Positions 1 through 6,733 of a DNA stretch of 7,785 bases are shown here, one piece after another. The notes beneath the pieces are model-generated. The model was not told where the DNA came from, made no database searches, and was given only the letters and a program-made list of their open reading frames with translations. A program made the position numbers and the translations under genes. Numbering within the stretch: position 1 is the first letter of the stretch; every line of letters begins with the position of its first letter. Source of the DNA: Oceanospirillaceae bacterium (GTDB lineage Bacteria > Pseudomonadota > Gammaproteobacteria > Pseudomonadales > Balneatricaceae); the NCBI GenBank assembly GCA_003497765.1, contig DNNY01000037.1:1-7785 (forward strand), in the 5' to 3' direction.

Positions 1-14
1 CGCTCTTCCGATCT
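1..14. other. Residual Illumina sequencing adapter at contig end
   Basis: The first 14 bases, CGCTCTTCCGATCT, are identical to the 3' end of the standard Illumina Read 1 adapter. Translated in the rsmB frame they give Leu-Phe-Arg-Ser, which does not fit the charged residues expected there in RsmB. The RsmB match begins immediately afterwards with IYALLLVGLY. The bases are therefore best read as artificial sequence left on the end of an assembled contig. The match to the adapter is seen directly; the artefact reading is inferred from it. Confidence 0.93.
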
Positions 15-1094
15 ATCTATGCCCTTTTGTTAGTGGGGCTATATGAACTTAACTATATGCGTACGCCAGACCATGCCGCGGTGACTAGTTGTGTGGATGC
101 AGCGAAAGATAGTGGTCAAGATTGGGCGCCATCATTAATTAATGGGGTGTTAAGAGCCTTTTTACGCCAGCGCGAAGCGCTGTCCGAAGACTTAGCAGAT
201 AATCCTGAGTATCAGCATAACAACCCTGCTTGGTTACAGTTAAAGCTGGCTAATCACTGGCCAGATAGTTGGCCAGCTATACTTGCTGCTAATGATCAAC
301 AAGCACCTATGACTTTAAGGGTAAATCAACGGCATCATACCACCAAAGACTATCTGGAACGCCTAGCCAAGGCCAATATAAAAGCCAAGGCATGCGCTTA
401 TAGTCCGTGGGGCATTCAACTAGACAGCCCCTGCCAAGTTGACGATTTACCCGGTTTCGCTTCTGGTTGGGTTAGTGTGCAAGATGAAGCTCCCCAGCTT
501 GCTCCCACTTTGTTGGACTTAAAAGCTGGTCAGCGCGTGCTTGATGCTTGTGCTGCGCCAGGCGGCAAAACTGGTCATTTGCTTGAAGTCGCTGATATTG
601 AGGTAACCGCCGTTGAGCTAGAGCAACGTCGCCTTGACCGACTGCATGAAAATTTACAACGGCTGCAGCTATCTGCCGAAGTTATCTGTGCTGATGCGTG
701 TCAGCCGGACAACTGGTGGGACGGACAGGCCTATGATCGTATTTTAGTCGATGCGCCTTGTTCTGCCACTGGTGTGATTCGCCGCAATCCAGATATAAAA
801 CTACTTCGCAGCAATGAAGATATTACCCGCTTGGCACAACTACAATTAACCATATTGCAGCAATTATGGCCTACTTTAAAAACTGGTGGTTTATTGGTTT
901 ACGCTACCTGCTCCATTTTAAAACAGGAAAATGAACGTATCGTTAAGCGCTTTTTGCAAGCGCAAGAAGATGCTCAAGAACAAGCTATCTCAGCTGCTTG
1001 GGGGCAAGCAACAGACCATGGTCGGCAACTGTTTCCAGCGCCAGAAAGCCACGATGGCTTTTACTATGCTGTATTAAAAAAGAGCTCTTCTTAA
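15..1094 (+). CDS. rsmB: 16S rRNA (cytosine-5)-methyltransferase RsmB, 5'-truncated by contig end
   Basis: RsmB (Sun/Fmu family) methylates C967 of 16S rRNA at carbon 5 using S-adenosylmethionine, in the cytoplasm during 30S maturation. About 359 residues are visible. Compared with the ~429-residue E. coli protein, roughly the first 76 residues are missing because the contig ends here; it is not a biological truncation. The N-terminal part is the end of the NusB-like RNA-binding domain (SLINGVLRAF, about 120-150). The Rossmann methyltransferase domain follows. Its SAM-binding motif is DACAAPGGKT (543-572). The release cysteine lies in DAPCSATG (Cys codon 759-761) and the nucleophilic cysteine in YATCS (Cys codon 909-911), so both catalytic cysteines are present. 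The C-terminal signature DGFYYAVLKK is intact. The TTG at 27 lies inside the conserved region and is not a real start. fmt and def are the expected upstream neighbours, and trkA follows after 94 bp as in Pseudomonas. Assignment is by recalled homology. Confidence 0.96.
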   Translation: MYALLLVGLYELNYMRTPDHAAVTSCVDAAKDSGQDWAPSLINGVLRAFLRQREALSEDLADNPEYQHNNPAWLQLKLANHWPDSWPAILAANDQQAPMTLRVNQRHHTTKDYLERLAKANIKAKACAYSPWGIQLDSPCQVDDLPGFASGWVSVQDEAPQLAPTLLDLKAGQRVLDACAAPGGKTGHLLEVADIEVTAVELEQRRLDRLHENLQRLQLSAEVICADACQPDNWWDGQAYDRILVDAPCSATGVIRRNPDIKLLRSNEDITRLAQLQLTILQQLWPTLKTGGLLVYATCSILKQENERIVKRFLQAQEDAQEQAISAAWGQATDHGRQLFPAPESHDGFYYAVLKKSSS

Positions 1095-1123
1095 TAAACT
1101 TTGCTATGGAGTGACTAATAACC

Positions 1124-1151
1124 ATGACACGCCCGTGGTTTCTGGTATCAT
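1124..1151 (+). promoter_or_regulatory. Candidate sigma-70 promoter for trkA-trkH
   Basis: In the rsmB-trkA gap, ATGACA (1124-1129, five of six matches to TTGACA) is followed after 16 bp by TATCAT (1146-1151, five of six matches to TATAAT). Transcription would start near 1158, about 30 bases before the trkA ATG. This would let trkAH be transcribed separately from the rsmB operon. The prediction rests on motifs alone, and read-through from rsmB is equally possible. Confidence 0.35.
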
Positions 1152-1188
1152 AATAAGAAAATCGGCTCACATCACTGAAGCAACCGTT

Positions 1189-2571
1189 ATGAAAATTATC
1201 ATTCTCGGTGCCGGCCAGGTCGGCAAAACCCTGGCAGAAAACCTGGCTATTGATGCTAACGACATCACCATGGTAGACCAGGATACGGCGGCCCTTAAGG
1301 ATCTCCAAGATCGTTTGGATATTCGCACCGTAGCTGGCGCAGCCTCTTTGCCCAATATTTTAGAGGCAGCTGGCGCTGAAGACGCTGATATGCTGGTAGC
1401 CGTAACGAAAAGCGATGAAGTCAATATGGTGGCTTGCCAGATCGCTAAGCATGTTTTTCAAACACCAACGACTATTAGTCGTATCCGTTCCCATGAATAT
1501 CTGGAACAACGTGGCGCCTTGTTTAAAAATGAAACGGGCGCCTTTCCTATTGATGTGATTATCAGCCCAGAAAAACTGGTCACCAAACATATTCAACGTT
1601 TAATCGAAAACCCTAGTGCCCTGCAAGTATTGGACTTTGCCGATGGCCGCGTGCAATTAGTAGCAGTAAAAGCCCACTTGGGTGGCCCTCTCGTTGGCCA
1701 GCCCATAGCTAATTTACGCCAACATATGCCCAATATTGACTCCCGCGTTGCAGCTATCTTCCGCAAAGATCGCGCTATTGTGCCTGAAGGCGATACGGAA
1801 ATTCATGTTGATGATGAGGTTTTCTTTATTGCCGCTAAAAAAGATATTCGGGCGGTTATGAGTGAACTAAGGCGCCTAGATAAGCCTTATAAGAAAATTA
1901 TGATTGCCGGCGGTGGCAATATTGGTTCTCGTCTAGCTAGCAATTTGGCCAAAGATTTCCGCGTCAAAATGATCGAGCGCGGCCTCGGTCGCTGTGAACA
2001 ACTAGCTGATGGTCTAGATGATGTCATCGTTTTGCATGGTAGCGCATCGGATCAAGATTTATTGATTGAAGAAAATATCGAAGCCACAGATGTATTCTGC
2101 GCCTTAACCAATGACGACGAAGCCAATATTATGGCATCTATGCTCGCCAAACGTTTAGGCGTTCGCAGTGTGATGACATTAATTAGTAATCCCGCTTATG
2201 TCGATCTGATTGAAGATGGCACTATTGATATCGCTATTTCGCCACAGCAAACCACAGTGAGCAGCTTGCTTACCCATGTCCGTCGTGGTGATATAGTTAA
2301 TGTGCACTCACTTCGCCGTGGGGCCGCAGAAGCCCTCGAGGTCATTGCTCATGGCGACCTAAAAACATCGCAAGTGGTTGGTCGCCGCTTGGAACAAATT
2401 AAGCTACCCCAAGGCACCACATTCGGCGCCATTGTACGCAATGACGAAGTACTTATGGCTCACCATGACGTAGTTATTGAAAATAACGACCACGTAATAC
2501 TTTTCCTGACAGATAGGCGCATGATCAACGAAGTTGAACGCCTATTTGCCGTTGCCCTTACCTTTTTCTAA
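1189..2571 (+). CDS. trkA: Trk system potassium uptake regulatory protein TrkA
   Basis: TrkA is the peripheral cytoplasmic NAD(H)-binding subunit that gates the TrkH/TrkG potassium channel. At 460 residues it matches the E. coli protein (458) almost end to end. It has two tandem RCK (TrkA_N plus TrkA_C) units. The first dinucleotide-binding loop is GAGQVG at residues 7-12 and the second is GGGNIG at 241-246. Other family signatures include DADMLVAVT, RVAAIFR, EVFFIAA, TNDDEANIM, DIAISPQQ, HSLRRGAAEA and the C-terminal VERLF. The ATG at 1189 is chosen because it gives the canonical MKIIILGAGQVG start. The frame stays open upstream to a GTG at 1111, but those 26 extra residues resemble no TrkA N-terminus. 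The ribosome-binding site is weak (GAAG at 1177-1180, 8 bases before the start). trkH follows after 8 bp, so the two subunits are co-expressed. The second glycine-rich loop is intact, unlike in relatives where one half degenerates. Confidence 0.97.
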   Translation: MKIIILGAGQVGKTLAENLAIDANDITMVDQDTAALKDLQDRLDIRTVAGAASLPNILEAAGAEDADMLVAVTKSDEVNMVACQIAKHVFQTPTTISRIRSHEYLEQRGALFKNETGAFPIDVIISPEKLVTKHIQRLIENPSALQVLDFADGRVQLVAVKAHLGGPLVGQPIANLRQHMPNIDSRVAAIFRKDRAIVPEGDTEIHVDDEVFFIAAKKDIRAVMSELRRLDKPYKKIMIAGGGNIGSRLASNLAKDFRVKMIERGLGRCEQLADGLDDVIVLHGSASDQDLLIEENIEATDVFCALTNDDEANIMASMLAKRLGVRSVMTLISNPAYVDLIEDGTIDIAISPQQTTVSSLLTHVRRGDIVNVHSLRRGAAEALEVIAHGDLKTSQVVGRRLEQIKLPQGTTFGAIVRNDEVLMAHHDVVIENNDHVILFLTDRRMINEVERLFAVALTFF

Positions 2572-2579
2572 GGCCTAGC

Positions 2580-4055
2580 ATGCACCTTCGAGTCACTCAG
2601 AAAATTATCGGCATCTTACTGATGGTATTTAGCTTAGCCATGTTGCCGCCTCTACTAGTGTCTCTTTTATATGATGATGGTGCTCATATGGCATTTATTG
2701 AGGCCTTTGCCATTACTTTAGGCGCGGGGTTGATTATTTGGCTACCCGTAGCTAGATATCAAAAAGTGCTCCGCACCCGCGATGGCTTTGTTATTGTGGT
2801 AATGTTTTGGACCATTCTAGGTATATTTGGTGCCCTGCCACTTTATCTAAATAGTGCCATGCAAGCTAATTGGCACTTTGTTGATGCCCTATTTGAGTCT
2901 CTATCAGGTTTAACCACAACTGGCGCCACTGTGATTACCAGCATTGACTCCTTACCCGCGTCAATTCTTTTCTACAGACAGCTACTACAGTGGTTTGGCG
3001 GCATGGGCATTATTGTCTTGGCCGTGGCTATTTTACCCATGTTGGGTATTGGTGGTATGCAGCTATATCGGGCCGAAACCCCAGGCCCCGTAAAAGACTC
3101 TAAACTAACTCCACGTATTACCGAGACGGCCAAACATCTTTGGTATATTTATCTTGGTTTAACGGCGACTTGTGCAACGGCCTACTGGGCTGCAGGCATG
3201 AGTGTATTTGATGCTATCTGTCATAGCTTTTCCACAGTGGCTATTGGTGGCTTCTCAACCCATGATGCGAGCCTAGGTTATTTTAATAGCCCGGCCATTG
3301 AAGGCATTGCCATTGTGTTTATGCTATTGGCTGCCATTAACTTTGGTTTGCACTTCCAAAGCGTGCGCCTAATGCGCAACAAACATCACAGCTTTAATCT
3401 AAAGCATTATTGGCAAGATGAAGAATTCCAATTCTTCTTAAGCATTATTGCTACCGTTTCTGTCATTACCATTATTACCCTCAGTTTGGCTACTAATATG
3501 GGCTGGATAGATAGCTTCCGACAAGGTTTATTTGAGGTAGTATCTATCGCCACAACAACGGGCTATGCCACGGCAGACTTTGCCAATTGGCCAACTATGT
3601 TGCCTTTCTTACTGTTTAGTGCCGCTTTTATTGGTGGCTGCGCCGGCTCAACAGGTGGTGGCATGAAAGTTGTGCGCGTGCTGATTGTATTAAAACAGGG
3701 CTTAAGGGAAGTGCAACGGCTTATTCATCCTAATGCCGTGATTCGCGTTAAGCTTGGTGGCAAAGCCATACCCGCTAGGGTCACGGATGCTGTATGGGGC
3801 TTCTTTTCCGTTTACGCCATTGTGTTTATGGTGATGATGATCTTATTGCTTGCCACAGGCCTAGATCAGGTTACGGCTTGGTCAGCCGTCGGCGCAACAC
3901 TAAATAATTTAGGCCCCGGCCTTGGCGGTGTCGCCCAGCACTATGGTGATATTAATGCCACCGCCAAATGGATATTGTGTTTTTCCATGTTACTAGGTCG
4001 TCTTGAGGTGTTTACTTTGCTGGTAATCTTTACACCTATGTTTTGGCGAGATTAA
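2580..4055 (+). CDS. trkH: Trk system potassium transporter TrkH (pore subunit)
   Basis: TrkH is the inner-membrane potassium-translocating subunit of the SKT (Trk/Ktr/HKT) superfamily, working with TrkA. It has 491 residues (E. coli 483) and is strongly hydrophobic along its length. Four membrane-pore-membrane repeats are visible through their filter loops: LTTTGATV (111-118), TVAIGGFST (219-227), IATTTGYAT (323-331) and LNNLGPG (441-447). The filter glycines 115, 223, 328 and 445 are all present. The glycine-rich intramembrane gating loop GGCAGSTGGGMK lies at 352-363, followed by the expected basic stretch. The ATG at 2580 is preceded by TAAGG, an SD-like sequence overlapping the trkA stop and ending 6 bases before the start, which suggests translational coupling. 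The very short spacing from trkA marks a two-gene operon. In P. aeruginosa, as I recall, trkH lies elsewhere, so the trkA-trkH pairing here is a lineage feature. No terminator is seen in the 59 bp that follow. Confidence 0.96.
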   Translation: MHLRVTQKIIGILLMVFSLAMLPPLLVSLLYDDGAHMAFIEAFAITLGAGLIIWLPVARYQKVLRTRDGFVIVVMFWTILGIFGALPLYLNSAMQANWHFVDALFESLSGLTTTGATVITSIDSLPASILFYRQLLQWFGGMGIIVLAVAILPMLGIGGMQLYRAETPGPVKDSKLTPRITETAKHLWYIYLGLTATCATAYWAAGMSVFDAICHSFSTVAIGGFSTHDASLGYFNSPAIEGIAIVFMLLAAINFGLHFQSVRLMRNKHHSFNLKHYWQDEEFQFFLSIIATVSVITIITLSLATNMGWIDSFRQGLFEVVSIATTTGYATADFANWPTMLPFLLFSAAFIGGCAGSTGGGMKVVRVLIVLKQGLREVQRLIHPNAVIRVKLGGKAIPARVTDAVWGFFSVYAIVFMVMMILLLATGLDQVTAWSAVGATLNNLGPGLGGVAQHYGDINATAKWILCFSMLLGRLEVFTLLVIFTPMFWRD

Positions 4056-4072
4056 TACCAAATATTCACCTC

Positions 4073-4104
4073 TTATCCGCTGGTTATCAACAAACTTATC
4101 CACA
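4073..4104 (+). promoter_or_regulatory. Three tandem DnaA-box-like sites
   Basis: Three same-strand nonamers fill the trkH-methyltransferase gap. They are TTATCCGCT (4073-4081, seven of nine matches to TTATCCACA), TTATCAACA (4084-4092, eight of nine) and TTATCCACA (4096-4104, perfect). Their starts are 11 and 12 bp apart, about one helical turn, so bound proteins would face the same side of the DNA. The last site ends 10 bases before the downstream ATG and is followed by AT-rich sequence. The perfect match and spacing are seen directly. DnaA binding, with a role in transcription control or DnaA titration, is inferred. Confidence 0.5.
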
Positions 4105-4114
4105 GTTATAGATT

Positions 4115-4687
4115 ATGTCTGAAAAATGGAATCAACGATATGCGCAAGCAACTGCTGTGCCAGACATAAACCCTTGGTTGTGTAAGTTTAGCCATTTAAT
4201 TCCTCATCATGGCTCGGCCTTGGACTTGGCCTGCGGCCTTGGTCAGAATGCTTTTTTCCTTGCAAAACATGGCCTTATAGTAGAAGCATGGGATCGCTCT
4301 GAGGTTGCCATTGACGCAGTCAATCAGTACGCCAAAAAACATAACTTAGCAGTGCAAGGGCAATGTGTTGATATAACACAAGCTTGGCCAACCACAGGTT
4401 TCGATTTTATTTGTGTTAGTGCCTTTCTTGAGCGAGATATTTGTCCACAGATAATTACCAGCCTCAAGCCCGGTGGTATATTGTTTTATCAAACGTTTAA
4501 TCAAATTGCTCTACCCGGCAAGCCTAGTAATCCAGGCTATTTGTTACAAGCCGGCGAACTATTATCCCTTTTTAAAGACTTAATGCCGCTCGTGTATTGG
4601 GATGAGCAAGATGCTTATACAGGCCAAAACAAAGGACAAAACAACCCTAGTCTTGCGGGCAAAGCTCTGCTTATTGCGCGCAAGTAA
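4115..4687 (+). CDS. Small class I SAM-dependent methyltransferase, substrate unknown
   Basis: This is a 190-residue single-domain cytoplasmic protein with the class I (Rossmann) methyltransferase fold, resembling the TehB/methyltransferase-11/25 group. The N-terminal WNQRY resembles TehB-like relatives. SAM-binding motif I is LDLACGLGQN (36-45), and the ribose-binding acidic residue is Asp60 in AWDRS. The post-I/IV region is FDFICVSAFLER (96-107), and LKPGGILFYQTFN (117-129) forms the usual motif VI and strand. The C-terminal half carries NPGYLLQAGELLSLF and ends in AGKALLIARK, as in related proteobacterial orphans. Nothing in the sequence identifies the methyl acceptor, and a tellurite-resistance label would be over-reading. 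The ATG at 4115 has no clear Shine-Dalgarno sequence; tandem DnaA-box-like sites occupy the 5' flank. The gene could be read from the trkAH transcript or from its own promoter. It ends exactly where the convergent acyltransferase gene ends. Confidence 0.88.
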   Translation: MSEKWNQRYAQATAVPDINPWLCKFSHLIPHHGSALDLACGLGQNAFFLAKHGLIVEAWDRSEVAIDAVNQYAKKHNLAVQGQCVDITQAWPTTGFDFICVSAFLERDICPQIITSLKPGGILFYQTFNQIALPGKPSNPGYLLQAGELLSLFKDLMPLVYWDEQDAYTGQNKGQNNPSLAGKALLIARK

Positions 4688-5578
4688 TTAGGGCTGTTCA
4701 AGGGTTTGCTTAAAACGCCTATATTCCCATTGGTATTGAGCCGGAGCAGTGCGAATCAGGTCAGTAATGGCGTTATTCATTGCCTGTACGGAATCTTTAA
4801 TATCTGTACACTTCAGGTTAGGGGTAATATCCACCAATTCTATAGTGTAGCCTTTACCAATGCCTTCACGCTTGGCCCATCCGAGTATAATTTGTATGTC
4901 TTTTGATTTTGTTAATTGAGCCGCTAAGGTCATAGTATATGCGGGCTGTGCAAAGAACGTGACTTCCACAGCGGCTGAACCTGGCGGCTCTTGATCAGGC
5001 AAAATAAGAATAGATTGCTGATTGTCTAGGGCTCGTTTTAGTGCCTTTACCCCTGTTGCAGAGGCCGGCGCTAAAGCCATACCTGAAGCCTGACGACCCT
5101 TGGCGATTAATTGATCTAATGCTGCTAACTTTGCCGGCTTATAGAGGGCAGTTAAGTGTGTTTGACTAGCTAACCAAGCGGCAAATAATTCCCAATTGCC
5201 CAAATGTGGCGTCAAAATTACACGCGGTATATCATCTTTTAGTAGGTGCTGGTTAGACACAGTATTAATGCGGGACAAATTGGTTTTGCTATTACCACAC
5301 CAGTTATGGCCCATCTCCAGCATGGCCATAGCCGTATGGGCCAGGCTTGCCTTTAACAAATTTTGTTGCTGATTTGGGTTTAACTCAGGCAAGCATCGCT
5401 GAATATTCAATTGGCTTTCATGCTTCGCGCTATTCGGCAGCCAGTATAGTAAACGACCCACTAACAAGCCAATAAACTGAGCTAGGGGCATAGGCAATAA
5501 GCCAAATAAACGAATTGCCGTGGTGGCCAACAAAGACTTCATAGCACAAAACATAAAAATCAAAACAGGCGTTATCAT
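4688..5578 (-). CDS. LpxL/HtrB-family lysophospholipid (lipid A) acyltransferase
   Basis: Members of this family transfer a secondary acyl chain (lauroyl, myristoyl or a variant) from acyl-ACP to a lipid A precursor at the cytoplasmic face of the inner membrane. The 296-residue length is typical (about 290-320). A hydrophobic N-terminal anchor covers about residues 14-48. The catalytic HX4E motif is HLGNWE (His125, Glu130). The conserved LPDQEP block is at 193-198 and the family C-terminal signature QYQWEYRRFK is at 281-290. The start is uncertain: ATGs at 5578, 5554 and 5542 are in frame, none with a good ribosome-binding site. The last gives MKSLLATTAIRLFGLLP, which fits family N-termini best. 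The longest form is listed. P. aeruginosa has an HtrB-type gene in the same origin-proximal neighbourhood, so the ortholog is plausible, but chain length and acceptor position (LpxL versus LpxM) cannot be read here. A weak promoter candidate on the minus strand is TTGTCA (complement of 5631-5636). Confidence 0.92.
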   Translation of the reverse strand: MITPVLIFMFCAMKSLLATTAIRLFGLLPMPLAQFIGLLVGRLLYWLPNSAKHESQLNIQRCLPELNPNQQQNLLKASLAHTAMAMLEMGHNWCGNSKTNLSRINTVSNQHLLKDDIPRVILTPHLGNWELFAAWLASQTHLTALYKPAKLAALDQLIAKGRQASGMALAPASATGVKALKRALDNQQSILILPDQEPPGSAAVEVTFFAQPAYTMTLAAQLTKSKDIQIILGWAKREGIGKGYTIELVDITPNLKCTDIKDSVQAMNNAITDLIRTAPAQYQWEYRRFKQTLEQP

Positions 5579-5717
5579 ACCATTGTTATGGGCTGGACAT
5601 GCTGCGCTTTAGCAATTTCTCACCTTTTAGTGACAATAAAACTACTTTCGAGGTAATTTTAAGTCTTTTGCACTTCTAGTAAGGTCTATATCTCATGCGT
5701 CCGAATGATGAATAGGG

Positions 5718-5723
5718 TATAAT
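5718..5723 (+). promoter_or_regulatory. -10 box of glyQS promoter with GC-rich discriminator
   Basis: A perfect TATAAT sits in the divergent intergenic region and is followed by GACGCCC. Transcription would start near 5730, leaving a leader of about 58 bases before glyQ. No good -35 hexamer lies 16-18 bp upstream (ATGCGT at 5695-5700 is the nearest), but the region above it around 5651-5670 is AT-rich. A GC-rich discriminator is a known hallmark of promoters repressed by ppGpp/DksA, which would suit a tRNA synthetase operon. That regulatory reading is inference. Confidence 0.55.
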
Positions 5724-5736
5724 GACGCCCTTTATT

Positions 5737-5756
5737 TTAGCTCTATGGCGAGCTAA
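5737..5756 (+). promoter_or_regulatory. Perfect inverted repeat (hairpin) in glyQ leader
   Basis: TTAGCTC (5737-5743) and GAGCTAA (5750-5756) are perfectly complementary, with a six-base loop, just downstream of the predicted glyQ start of transcription. On neither strand does a run of T follow, so it is not a Rho-independent terminator. It could be a leader hairpin or a small palindromic protein-binding site. Confidence 0.4.
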
Positions 5757-5767
5757 GTCGATTAACC

Positions 5768-5785
5768 GTCAAAAGTGGATTTGAC
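5768..5785 (+). promoter_or_regulatory. Second inverted repeat overlapping the glyQ ribosome-binding region
   Basis: GTCAAA (5768-5773) and TTTGAC (5780-5785) pair perfectly around the six-base loop AGTGGA (5774-5779). That loop holds the only Shine-Dalgarno-like bases (GGA) before the GTG at 5789. The structure would sit directly against the start codon and present the ribosome-binding bases in a loop. The stem is short and AT-rich, so its stability is doubtful. Confidence 0.35.
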
Positions 5786-5788
5786 AGC

Positions 5789-6733
5789 GTGAATACGAAA
5801 ACTGATAGCAGCACTTTTCAAGGCTTAATATTTGCCCTGCAACAATTCTGGTCGGAGAAAGGCTGCAATATTATGCAACCTTTGGATATGGAAGTAGGTG
5901 CAGGCACCTTTCATCCTGCCACTTTTTTACAAGCTATTGGGCCCGAAAGCTGGCGCTCTGCTTATGTCCAACCTAGCCGTCGACCCACCGATGGGCGCTA
6001 TGGTGAAAACCCTAATCGCCTGCAACATTACTTTCAATTTCAAGTGGTTATCAAGCCTTCCCCAGATAATTTTCAGGAAATGTACCTAGATTGTCTTAAT
6101 CATTTAGGTATTGATCCTGAGGTGCATGATATTCGCTTTGTTGAAGACAACTGGGAATCCCCCACTCTAGGGGCTTGGGGCTTGGGCTGGGAAGTTTGGT
6201 TAAACGGCATGGAAGTTTCTCAGTTTACGTATTTTCAACAAGCAGGTGGGCTTGAGTGTTATCCAGTGATGGGCGAAATCACTATTGGTCTTGAGCGTAT
6301 TGCTATGTACCTGCAAAATGTTAACAGCGTTTACGACTTGGTATGGAGCCGCTCTACAGATGGCTCAGTGGTTACCTATGGTGATATTTATCATCAGCAA
6401 GAAGTAGAAATGTCCACATTTAACTTTGACCATGCCCATGTACCAACTTTATTCGCCAACTTTGATCACTATGAAAGCGAGTGTGAGAAATTAGTCGCTG
6501 CCCACCTACCTCTACCTGCCTATGAGCTAGTGTTAAAAGCCTCTCATACGTTTAATCTTTTAGACGCTCGCCATGCTATTTCGGTAACAGAGCGCCAACG
6601 TTATATCTTGCGTGTGCGCACTATGGCGCGCCAAGTAGCCCATGAATACTACGCTGCACGCAAAGCCTTAGGCTTCCCCATGGCCAGCCCTGAATTAAGA
6701 GCTGAATTGTTAAATGACGAGGAACAAGCCTAA
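5789..6733 (+). CDS. glyQ: Glycyl-tRNA synthetase alpha subunit GlyQ
   Basis: GlyQ is the class II catalytic alpha chain of bacterial alpha2beta2 glycyl-tRNA synthetase. It forms glycyl-adenylate and, with GlyS, charges tRNA-Gly in the cytoplasm. It has 314 residues, essentially the same as Pseudomonas GlyQ (315) and slightly longer than E. coli (303). The start of the protein aligns through [14 protein letters not shown] (8-21). Key blocks include [14 protein letters not shown] (30-43) and the ATP-site motif 2 region beginning [15 protein letters not shown] (61-75). The glycine-site block [19 protein letters not shown] lies at 128-146, and class II motif 3 is GEITIGLER (162-170). [20 protein letters not shown] (256-275) is near the C-terminus. 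The start codon is GTG; no ATG in frame fits the family N-terminus. The ribosome-binding site is weak and sits in a potential hairpin loop. The stop overlaps the glyS start (TAATG), so the two are translationally coupled. Confidence 0.98.
   Translation: MNTKTDSSTFQGLIFALQQFWSEKGCNIMQPLDMEVGAGTFHPATFLQAIGPESWRSAYVQPSRRPTDGRYGENPNRLQHYFQFQVVIKPSPDNFQEMYLDCLNHLGIDPEVHDIRFVEDNWESPTLGAWGLGWEVWLNGMEVSQFTYFQQAGGLECYPVMGEITIGLERIAMYLQNVNSVYDLVWSRSTDGSVVTYGDIYHQQEVEMSTFNFDHAHVPTLFANFDHYESECEKLVAAHLPLPAYELVLKASHTFNLLDARHAISVTERQRYILRVRTMARQVAHEYYAARKALGFPMASPELRAELLNDEEQA

Noticed and set aside
91..99. TGTGGATGC inside rsmB, a two-mismatch DnaA-box complement.
   Set aside because: Single degenerate sites are expected by chance; it is isolated and within coding sequence.
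1124..1153. Nine-codon upstream ORF (MTRPWFLVS) before trkA, preceded by GGAG at 1108-1111.
   Set aside because: The SD-like sequence is too far (12 bases) from the ATG, the peptide has no regulatory signature, and the ATG lies inside the candidate -35 box.
985..1308. 107-codon minus-strand open frame across the rsmB-trkA junction.
   Set aside because: It overlaps two well-conserved plus-strand genes, shows no recognisable domain, and is a typical shadow frame.
5781..5786. Perfect TTGACA just before the glyQ start.
   Set aside because: No acceptable -10 box follows at 16-18 bp, and transcription from it would begin inside glyQ. It is better explained as part of the second inverted repeat.
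5579..5788. Possible T-box, riboswitch or small RNA gene in the intergenic region before glyQ.
   Set aside because: The space is short, no T-box motif or glycine aptamer pattern is seen, and only two small inverted repeats and a promoter-like box are supported.
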